From: a virus | Length of the DNA: 29,137 nt | Reading direction: 5' to 3' (one strand) | Virus record (IMG/VR): IMGVR_UViG_3300048582_000059 | Span: 1 to 29,137 of that record | Part shown: piece by piece, positions 23,365 to 29,137 of the stretch | Layout of the letters: every line of letters starts with the position of its first letter | Position numbering within the stretch: position 1 is the first letter of the stretch | Program-made: the position numbers and the translations under genes | Notes under the pieces: generated by a model | What the model saw: the letters and a program-made list of their open reading frames with translations, nothing else | Told to the model about the DNA's origin: nothing | Database searches by the model: none

Positions 23365-23646
23365 GTGCGTACTTCTTCAAGGCGCTACACCGACGGTGAA
23401 GACCTCCTCGTCCCACACCCAACAGAGGAGCGGGTGAGGGGCGTCTACCTGGCTGAGTTGTACTGGGAGAACATGCCTTTCACCGAGGTCGTGGCGGCTG
23501 CTGGAGATTCCTTCCACTCGATCTCCTACGTGCGCTTCGGGACACCTGTGTGGTGGTGGCTCATCGCTGAGATGAACCCCGAGATCGAGACTCCTGAGGA
23601 TCTGTCCTGGGGGATGACCGTCCGGGTGCCCCTGGTCCTGCCGTGA
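23365..23646 (+). CDS. LysM-like baseplate protein, 93 aa
   Basis: GTG 23365 follows GAGGGGG by 7 bases. Residues about 40-93 resemble the LysM-type domain of contractile-tail baseplates: AGDSFHSISYVRFGTPVWWW, then LIAEMNPEIETPEDL and a final GMTVRVPLVLP, matching the (D)-S-x2-x-I-(S/A)-x3-(F/Y)-(Y/W) ... NP-x4-P-x2-L-x2-G-x3-(V/I)-P pattern. In P2/Mu/T4-like phages this domain lies near the hub and helps tie it to the wedges. The stop overlaps the GTG of the next gene (GTGA). Confidence 0.85.
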   Translation: MRTSSRRYTDGEDLLVPHPTEERVRGVYLAELYWENMPFTEVVAAAGDSFHSISYVRFGTPVWWWLIAEMNPEIETPEDLSWGMTVRVPLVLP

Positions 23647-24755
23647 CCGGGTTCGTCATCGAGTGGGCGGCGGCGGGTGCGAGGGGGCGCGCCTCGCACC
23701 TCACTGTGGAGCAGCAGGAGGGGCTGATCGACGCCATCACAGTGGGTTTCAAGAACTTCTCGGACAGCAACACCCTGTCCAACGCCTCCGAGTCCCCCTG
23801 CACCGTCTCCGTCAGTGGCGGCTGGTCCTCCACGGTGGACCTGTGCGGCTACGTGGACAGCGTGCAGACCTCCCAGAGCCGAGCGCTTGCTGGAGACTCT
23901 ATCGTGTCAGTCCTCGGGTGCTCCGACGTCCTCCGCAGCGGGGAGCCTCGGGTGTTCTCGGAGGGGGCGCTCCTCAGCGAGATCGCCGCCTCTGTCGTAC
24001 GCCCCTACAGACTGGGCTTGGAGGTCGACGACGTGGAGTTGTCGAGAGCGCCCGAGCAGGGGGCAGCCGAGGGGGACTGGCAGTTCCTGGCGCGACTGGC
24101 GGCTGGGGCCGGTAGGTCGCTCGTCGAGGATTCCGGGGTTCTTCGGTTCGTGGACCCCGCCCGCGAGTTGGGGCGTTCATCGCAGTACCCCGTCATCCTC
24201 GTGAAGGCCCCGAGCACCCTCGGAGGGAACGTCGGTGGTGTGCGCGTGGTGGAGAACTCCACCCCGGCCGACACCATGCGAAGGAACCTGGTGTACCGGG
24301 GGGTGGACCCCCAGGGCAACGAGTTCACCGTGGATTCCCGCAAGATGCTCGGGCAAGTCAACAGGTTCAACAGGGCCGCACAACATGGGTCGGTAACCTC
24401 TGTGAGGCAGGCTCTCAATGACGTCCGCCGACTGTCTCAGACGAGACGCAAGGTGAAGACGATCTCCTTTACCGGCAACGGAGACTTCCGCATTCGTCCG
24501 GGAAGATGTATCGCCGTGGACTCTCCGGACTCCTCGATCTCAGGCGTGTGGTACGTCACCTCTGCCACGCACAGCCTGAACATCATTGACTCCTCGTTCA
24601 CCACGAGCGTCGTGGTCGACGACCTGACGGGGGATGCCCACCGCCCTGCCCCGATCCCCTACGGGGAGCGGGCCGCTGGGAGAACACCTCCCGCCCCCGT
24701 TCTCCTGGGCGATCGGTGGGTGCTCCCTTGGCAGTGGGAGAGGTTCAACGCATGA
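23643..24755 (+). CDS. Baseplate hub protein (gpD/gp27-like)
   Basis: GTG 23643 overlaps the previous stop, so translation is probably coupled. The 370-residue protein shows the gpD/gp27-type hub pattern: LCGYVDSVQTSQSRALAGDS, VLGCSDVLRSGEPRVF, LLSEIAASVVRPYRL, then DWQFLARLAAGAGRSLVEDS, and a C-terminal segment with WYVTSATHSLNIIDSSFTT. The 'WQFLARLAAGAG...' segment is a common hub signature. It links tube to spike and sits at the baseplate centre. Its stop overlaps the next start (ATGA). Confidence 0.82.
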   Translation: MTGFVIEWAAAGARGRASHLTVEQQEGLIDAITVGFKNFSDSNTLSNASESPCTVSVSGGWSSTVDLCGYVDSVQTSQSRALAGDSIVSVLGCSDVLRSGEPRVFSEGALLSEIAASVVRPYRLGLEVDDVELSRAPEQGAAEGDWQFLARLAAGAGRSLVEDSGVLRFVDPARELGRSSQYPVILVKAPSTLGGNVGGVRVVENSTPADTMRRNLVYRGVDPQGNEFTVDSRKMLGQVNRFNRAAQHGSVTSVRQALNDVRRLSQTRRKVKTISFTGNGDFRIRPGRCIAVDSPDSSISGVWYVTSATHSLNIIDSSFTTSVVVDDLTGDAHRPAPIPYGERAAGRTPPAPVLLGDRWVLPWQWERFNA

Positions 24756-25309
24756 GCGTGTACTCGGCCATTGAACTCTGCCAAGTCCAGCGGGTGGAGG
24801 CAGGGGGGCGCATCGGCGTATCCGTTCCGGCGGTGTACGGTCTCCGCGTCGTATCCGCTCGACCGGCCTTCCCCGGCCAGCAGGTGCCTGCCCTGGGCGA
24901 CACGGTCGCCGTGTTCTGGCCTTCGGGGGAGCGCAACCAGGCCGCTCGGTGGTTCTGGACCAAGACCCCTCCGGTGGACCCCCCGGACCCCGGCGAGGGG
25001 GGAGGGACGTATGTCTCCGCAACGACCACGACCACGGCACCGACCGTCCTCGACAGCGCCGTCACCACGTCCGTCAAGTACCTGATCGAGACCACTCGTG
25101 GGTCGGATCGGGAGTTCACCGAGATAGCCGGAGCGGTCGTGGGTTCGGAAGTAGATTGGGTCGAGTACGGCCTGGTCTCCAGCAACAACCCACGGTTGTC
25201 AACATTCACACTCTCTCTTGTTTCAGGGGAGATTCGCCTCATCACTACCCCCGGGTCTGCGTCGTCAACGACGTTCAAGGCCCAGAGACTGACCGCCGCA
25301 CCCGTGTAG
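24752..25309 (+). CDS. Small baseplate or tail-tip protein, 185 aa
   Basis: ATG 24752 overlaps the hub stop (ATGA) and follows GGGAGAGG by 8 bases. Residues 1-75 look like a small beta-barrel (GGRIGVSVPAVYGLRVVSARP, then LGDTVAVFWPSGERNQAARW), resembling the OB-like domain near hub/spike proteins. A Pro/Gly/Thr-rich linker (PPVDPPDPGEGGG) leads to a beta-rich C-terminal domain (TSVKYLIETTRGSDREFTEI, SEVDWVEYGLVSS). The end, STTFKAQRLTAAPV, resembles attachment domains of tail fibres. Probable role: spike-like or fibre-anchoring protein; not a recognised family. Confidence 0.75.
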   Translation: MSVYSAIELCQVQRVEAGGRIGVSVPAVYGLRVVSARPAFPGQQVPALGDTVAVFWPSGERNQAARWFWTKTPPVDPPDPGEGGGTYVSATTTTTAPTVLDSAVTTSVKYLIETTRGSDREFTEIAGAVVGSEVDWVEYGLVSSNNPRLSTFTLSLVSGEIRLITTPGSASSTTFKAQRLTAAPV

Positions 25310-25318
25310 GAGAGAACC

Positions 25319-27229
25319 ATGGCAGCAACGAAGTTCCGAGTCCCCGACGGTTTGCAGGCCGACGCTTCCGTCGTCATCTCTCCGACGTCGGTCCCTCACA
25401 TCGAGATGACCCCGCTGGCGTCGGACCCCGGAACCCTCACCGAGGGGGACCTGTGGGTGCACGACACGAGCGGTTTGTCGTTCCACACGGGCGCAGCAAC
25501 GAAGCGCATCGCCTACGCCGACATGAGCAACCTGTCGGGAACGCTGCCGATCGCCAACGGTGGTACCGGCGCTGCCACCACCTCACAGAACTTTGCCTTC
25601 GTCGGCCCGACGTCTGGCTCGGGTGCTCCGTTGTTCCGTGCCCTCGTGGCCGGAGACATCCCGACGCTGACGGCGGCGAAGATCAGCGACTTTGACACGC
25701 AGGTCCGCACGTCCCGTCTCGATCAGATGGCTGCGCCAACAGCGTCCGTGGCGATGGGGTCGCAGCGGATCACCGGCCTGGCCGACCCGACCTCGGCGCA
25801 GGATGCGGCGACCAAGGCGTACGTCGATGCGATCTCCGTTGGCCTAGACCCTAAGGGGTCCGTTCGCTTGGTCGCCACGACCAACCTCGACCTGAGCGGC
25901 AACGAGACGATCGACGGGGTTCTGACAACGAACGGCGATCGGGTGCTCGTTGTGGGGCAGTCAACGGCTTCGCAGAATGGCATCTGGCTTGCCAACTCTT
26001 CCTTGTGGACCAGGACATCGGACGCCGATACCTCGGCGAAGGTCACGGCTGGCATGTACGTGTTCGTGGAGGAAGGCACCACCTACGCCGACACGGGGTG
26101 GGTGCTCACCACGAACAACCCGATCACACTCGGCACGACGGCGCTCGTCTTCACGCAGTTCACAGGCGCTGGACAAATCACGGCGGGTGCTGGACTCACG
26201 AAGACCGGCAACACGATCGACGCTGTGGGCACGGCAGGTCGGATCTCGGTTGCTGCTGACGCGATCGACATCGACGCTGCCTACGTCGGCCAGGCGTCCA
26301 TCACGACGCTCGGCACAGTTGCAACCGGCACGTGGAACGCCACAGCAATCGCAGCCAACAAGGGCGGCACCGGGCAGACGGCCTACACCATCGGTGACAT
26401 CCTCTTCGCATCCAGTGCTTCGGCCCTGTCGAAGTTGGCTGCCGTCGCCACTGGCAGTGCACTGATCTCGGGCGGCGTTGGAGCGGCACCGTCGTGGGGC
26501 AAGGTCGGGCTGGCGACTCACGTCTCAGGCACGCTGGGCGTCACCAACGGCGGTACGGGCCTCACTGCGGTCGCAGCGGGTGACATTCTGTATGCGTCGG
26601 CGTTGAACACCATCGCCGCTCTGGCCAAGGGCACGGCGAACCAGGTTCTGGGCATGAACAACGGAGCCACCGCTCCCGAGTACAAGACGATCTCCGGCAC
26701 CGCAAGTCAAGTCGTCGTCACGCACGGCACAGGGTCCGTCACGCTCTCCACTCCGCAGAACATCGCGACCAACTCGAACGTCACGTTCGCCTCTGTAACG
26801 GCTTCCACGTCGGTCAACACAGACGCCGTTACCCTCAAAGACCCAGACGGCGATGCGACTTCTCAGTCGGTCGACGGGTCGGCGTATGTCCGAAACTTCG
26901 CCATCTACAACCCGTCAGGCACCGTGTCGAAGTTGGTGGAGATTGGCGCTGGCGGCGCTAACGCCGTTCGCATCACGGCCTATTACCGGTCCGCAGCCAA
27001 CCCGACCACCAACGTCACAGCGACGATGTACATCGTCGCTATCGGTAACACGACGGTCGATCACCAGGAGTTCGGTCGTCTCGACGTCGGCACGGGTGGG
27101 ATGGCCAACATCTCGTCGGTGACGTTCACCAACAACTCTGGCAACGTCCGGATGACAGTCAACTGCACCGGCTTGGTCTACGCCACCTTCTTGGTCGAGC
27201 AACTCTCGATCGCCAACATCGGTGCCTGA
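25319..27229 (+). CDS. Tail fibre protein, 636 aa
   Basis: ATG 25319 has TAGGAGAGA upstream. The protein has repeats typical of fibres: (I/T/K)-x-NGGTGxT elements at 25555 (NGGTGAATT), 26356 (KGGTGQTA) and 26548 (NGGTGLTA), the latter two each followed by GDIL(F/Y)AS. A DAATKAYVDA element lies near residue 162 (about 25803). Codons are less strictly G/C-ended than in the capsid or sheath genes. It probably forms a trimeric fibre for adsorption. Its N-terminus FRVPDGLQADAS resembles that of the next gene (FRVPALAADT), suggesting a shared attachment site. The stop overlaps the next start. Confidence 0.9.
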   Translation: MAATKFRVPDGLQADASVVISPTSVPHIEMTPLASDPGTLTEGDLWVHDTSGLSFHTGAATKRIAYADMSNLSGTLPIANGGTGAATTSQNFAFVGPTSGSGAPLFRALVAGDIPTLTAAKISDFDTQVRTSRLDQMAAPTASVAMGSQRITGLADPTSAQDAATKAYVDAISVGLDPKGSVRLVATTNLDLSGNETIDGVLTTNGDRVLVVGQSTASQNGIWLANSSLWTRTSDADTSAKVTAGMYVFVEEGTTYADTGWVLTTNNPITLGTTALVFTQFTGAGQITAGAGLTKTGNTIDAVGTAGRISVAADAIDIDAAYVGQASITTLGTVATGTWNATAIAANKGGTGQTAYTIGDILFASSASALSKLAAVATGSALISGGVGAAPSWGKVGLATHVSGTLGVTNGGTGLTAVAAGDILYASALNTIAALAKGTANQVLGMNNGATAPEYKTISGTASQVVVTHGTGSVTLSTPQNIATNSNVTFASVTASTSVNTDAVTLKDPDGDATSQSVDGSAYVRNFAIYNPSGTVSKLVEIGAGGANAVRITAYYRSAANPTTNVTATMYIVAIGNTTVDHQEFGRLDVGTGGMANISSVTFTNNSGNVRMTVNCTGLVYATFLVEQLSIANIGA

Positions 27230-28251
27230 TGCCCGAGCAGCCTTTCCGAGTACCCGCCCTCGCCGCCGACACGACGACTCTGTTCGTTGATGCGCCAAAC
27301 GACCGGGTAGGCATCGGCACGATCACGCCCGCCGTTCGGTTGGAGGTCGTCGGCCAGCACCTCGCCCGGGCATCTGCCGCATCCGACACGCCGCTCACCG
27401 TCCGTGGTGCAGCCTCGCAGACCGCAGACCTACAGGTGTGGGAAACGTCCGCTGGTACTGACGTGGCGGTCATGTCGAAGGATGGAACACTCACTGCAAC
27501 AGGTGGCGTCGTTGGTCTGACAACTGCTGGTGCCCCAGCGGTGTCGTTGGCCGACGGAGCGTTCGCTGTCGATACGACCAATCACGTTCCCTACTTCCGC
27601 TCTGGCGGAACATGGCGGAGCATCTCTGGCGGAAGTGGTGCGCCGTTCGCAGACGGTTCAGCCGCAGCGCCGTCGATCAACTTCTCCAGCAATACAGACA
27701 CTGGTCTGTTCTACGACGCTCTCGGCGTGCACATCTCCACTGATGGAACTTCACGGGTGCGTGTCGGACTCGGCGGCAACCTGGTTCCGTCGACCCATGC
27801 CGTGACCGATCTCGGTGCGAACACGGCACGGTGGAAAGACGGCTGGTTCAGTGGCAACGTCACTGCCTCGGGGGCGATGCAAGGGACATGGACGACCGGC
27901 AGCGCTGCCGGGGACATCGTGATGGCTGCCAACTGGACGCTGACGAACATCTACTGGGCGAAGATGGGCAATCTGCTTCAGTTCCGACTCACCGCAGTGA
28001 GAGCGAACTCCGCAATCAACTTCAACACCACGGGTGACATCGCCAACACGCTCGTCGGGACCCTGGTCGCCTCGTTGAGAGGCACCTATTCGATTGGACT
28101 CGGCTGTGCCCACGGAGTGAACGGTCGCCTTGTCTCTGGGATGTTCACTCCGTCCACGGGAGAGATCTACCTGACCGCCATCGGAGGAACGACCAACCTC
28201 GGGATCGGCGAGTCGGTCACCCTCGGAGGCATGTTCTTCCTCGGGAACTAG
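27229..28251 (+). CDS. Tail fibre / receptor-binding protein, 340 aa
   Basis: ATG 27229 overlaps the previous stop (TGATG). The protein is beta-rich with fibre motifs: DRVGIGTITPAVRLEVVG near residue 24, SNTDTGLFYDALGVHISTDG in the middle, then STHAVTDLGANTARWKDGWF, as in many fibre shafts. The last 120 residues (WTLTNIYWAKMGNLLQFRLT to the end, FFLGN) look like a compact distal domain that may bind the receptor. Codon use is more relaxed than in the capsid genes, in keeping with rapid fibre evolution. A strong hairpin follows the stop. Confidence 0.88.
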   Translation: MPEQPFRVPALAADTTTLFVDAPNDRVGIGTITPAVRLEVVGQHLARASAASDTPLTVRGAASQTADLQVWETSAGTDVAVMSKDGTLTATGGVVGLTTAGAPAVSLADGAFAVDTTNHVPYFRSGGTWRSISGGSGAPFADGSAAAPSINFSSNTDTGLFYDALGVHISTDGTSRVRVGLGGNLVPSTHAVTDLGANTARWKDGWFSGNVTASGAMQGTWTTGSAAGDIVMAANWTLTNIYWAKMGNLLQFRLTAVRANSAINFNTTGDIANTLVGTLVASLRGTYSIGLGCAHGVNGRLVSGMFTPSTGEIYLTAIGGTTNLGIGESVTLGGMFFLGN

Positions 28252-28252
28252 C

Positions 28253-28280
28253 GAGAGGCCCACCTCGCGGCGGGCCTCTC
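28253..28280 (+). terminator. Hairpin terminator after the fibre genes
   Basis: GAGAGGCCC (28253-28261) and GGGCCTCTC (28272-28280) form a perfect 9-bp stem with a 10-base loop, two bases after the fibre stop codon. The following bases (TCCGTGTTCCTG) are only weakly T-rich. It most likely ends the tail transcript. Confidence 0.8.
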
Positions 28281-28283
28281 TCC

Positions 28284-28379
28284 GTGTTCCTGACGCCGCA
28301 GTTCTGGCTCAACAACACGACCACGGCCTCGGCAGTCGAGGTCGTCATGTCACAGGCGACGGTGACCTCGCCTCGCTGA
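28284..28379 (+). CDS. Possible 31-aa mini-gene or gene remnant
   Basis: In the 171-base gap after the fibres, GTG 28284 opens a 31-codon frame to TGA 28377-28379. About 29 of 31 codons end in G or C, and the peptide (VFLTPQFWLNNTTTASAVEV at the start) looks protein-like. No SD site is seen; the hairpin at 28253-28280 ends just before it. It could be the remnant of a fibre gene's 3' end or a real small gene; evidence is thin. Confidence 0.25.
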   Translation: MFLTPQFWLNNTTTASAVEVVMSQATVTSPR

Positions 28380-28422
28380 GGCTTGTAGTCCCGTCGACAC
28401 CTGTGGGAACATCTTCTTCACT

Positions 28423-28803
28423 ATGAATGAGACGACCCAAGAGAACACTGTCACACTCCTCGAAGACGGCACGTGGAACGTGCCCGACTCCCTCCTCGCG
28501 CGAGAGTTGGAGGCTCTCCTCTCCCGGGAGAGGACGCAGAACGTGCGCCTCAACCTCATCGTCGCCGCCCTTCGTGGCGAGGTGGGGCGTCTGGCGGGGG
28601 AGGTCTTCTACGCCCAGAAGGAACTGGACGAGTCCAACGCTGCCTGGGGTGCCCTGCACGCTGAGAAGGAGAGCCTCCAGGAACGCCTGGAGGCCGTGAC
28701 CTCCGAACTTCACGCAGCGCTCGGCAAGAAGCGGGCCGTCCCGGCCAAGCAGGCCGCTCCCGCCAAGCAGGCCGCTCCGGTCAACAAGCCCAAGCCCGCC
28801 TGA
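28423..28803 (+). CDS. Coiled-coil protein with Lys/Ala/Pro tail, 126 aa
   Basis: ATG 28423 has only a weak upstream site. Residues 25-105 form a predicted coiled coil (LARELEALLSRERTQNVRL, EVFYAQKELDESNAAWGAL, EKESLQERLEAVTSELHAAL). The C-terminus has a Lys-Ala-Pro repeat (VPAKQAAPAKQAAPVNKPK). There is no signal peptide or membrane segment. Located just after the fibre genes and the hairpin, it may be an adsorption accessory, fibre-assembly or unrelated protein. I do not recognise it. Confidence 0.8.
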   Translation: MNETTQENTVTLLEDGTWNVPDSLLARELEALLSRERTQNVRLNLIVAALRGEVGRLAGEVFYAQKELDESNAAWGALHAEKESLQERLEAVTSELHAALGKKRAVPAKQAAPAKQAAPVNKPKPA

Positions 28804-28818
28804 CTTCCCGCCCCCAAC

Positions 28819-28824
28819 TACCAT
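28819..28824 (+). promoter_or_regulatory. -10-like box TACCAT before the last gene
   Basis: TACCAT ends 6 bases before ATG 28831, with no clear SD site in the 27-base gap. This is the same layout as before 1707 and 11535. The box matches poorly outside TA...T, so confidence is low. Confidence 0.25.
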
Positions 28825-28830
28825 GGGGCC

Positions 28831-29137
28831 ATGTCCTCAGCGCAGGGTGGTCTCCATGGTTGGTTGTGGGCGTACTGGCCCTCGGCCGACATCTACCAGA
28901 CCGAGCCGAAGTGGAGAGAGCGCTACGTCGCCCTCGGGCACGCCCTGACGGACGCCGACGAGATCTCGACCACCTCGAACCTCGTGATCCCCTACGGCCG
29001 AGATTGGGGGGCCACCCTCACCCTCGTGGACAAGGGCGACGACCTGGAGGACGAGGACGACGACACCGTGCCCACCGGGTACCTGCGGTCCGAGTCCCGC
29101 ATCTGGCGCTCGTGGGGGTTCGCCCAGCGTCTCCCCT
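28831..29137 (+). CDS. Unknown protein, N-terminal part only (runs off the window)
   Basis: ATG 28831 opens a frame that stays open to the end of the window (102 codons visible). The N-terminus is Trp-rich (LHGWLWAYWPSADIYQTEP), followed by polar, acidic sequence (VDKGDDLEDEDDDTVP) and a YLRSESRIWRSWGFAQRL stretch. Codons are G/C-ended. No signal peptide or known domain is clear; the rest of the gene is outside this window, so no function is proposed. Confidence 0.75.
   Translation, partial: MSSAQGGLHGWLWAYWPSADIYQTEPKWRERYVALGHALTDADEISTTSNLVIPYGRDWGATLTLVDKGDDLEDEDDDTVPTGYLRSESRIWRSWGFAQRLP

Noticed and set aside
25550-26600. Direct repeats around NGGTG-encoding sequence as a recombination or regulatory repeat
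   Set aside because: They are short protein-level repeats common in fibre shafts, spaced irregularly, and diverged at the DNA level.
1-29137. tRNA genes, CRISPR arrays, integrase, attachment sites or insertion sequences
   Set aside because: No cloverleaf with a T-arm sequence, no regular spaced repeats and no recombinase or transposase motifs were seen by eye; a tRNA scan would be the decisive test for tRNAs.

Overview
The window is one continuous late (virion) region of a high-GC, contractile-tailed (myovirus-type) bacteriophage. The high GC content, the strong G/C preference at third codon positions and the recurring TANNNT boxes 6-8 bases before start codons without a Shine-Dalgarno (SD) site suggest an actinobacterial host. 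The layout (large terminase, portal, scaffold, N4-gp56-type capsid, neck genes, sheath, tube, frameshifted chaperone, tape measure, baseplate, fibres) fits the actinobacterial myoviruses in general. I cannot name host or cluster without a search.

Layout. 1-1697: end of an unknown gene and the large terminase. 1707-6615: an accessory block between terminase and portal, holding a 2H-phosphoesterase-like protein, four small proteins of unknown function, two larger proteins with conserved-looking motifs (AMSPQND; HDVFGH plus RGQNSWLNYGP) and one short gene on the opposite strand that looks like a helix-turn-helix regulator. 6696-10472: portal, coiled-coil scaffold and major capsid protein, closed by a 16-bp hairpin. 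10596-15285: head-tail joining region, including two small proteins with similar C-terminal domains, a ParB-like-fold protein and probable connector and tail-completion proteins. 15313-18629: sheath, tube and a zinc-ribbon tail assembly chaperone with a probable +1 ribosomal frameshift. 18593-22267: tape measure protein carrying both an M15 peptidase-like and a lytic transglycosylase-like domain. 22270-25309: baseplate genes including a LysM-like wedge and a hub protein. 25319-28251: two fibre genes, followed by a hairpin terminator. 28423-29137: a coiled-coil protein and the start of another gene.

All structural genes lie on the + strand and are tightly packed, often with ATGA, TGATG or GTGA overlaps, so most are probably translated as coupled groups. 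The long open frames on the minus strand mirror the GC-rich + strand genes and are not genes. The only minus-strand gene I support is at 3937-4125. No tRNA, CRISPR array, insertion sequence, integrase, holin or separate endolysin was seen, and there is no gene-free stretch over 300 bases.
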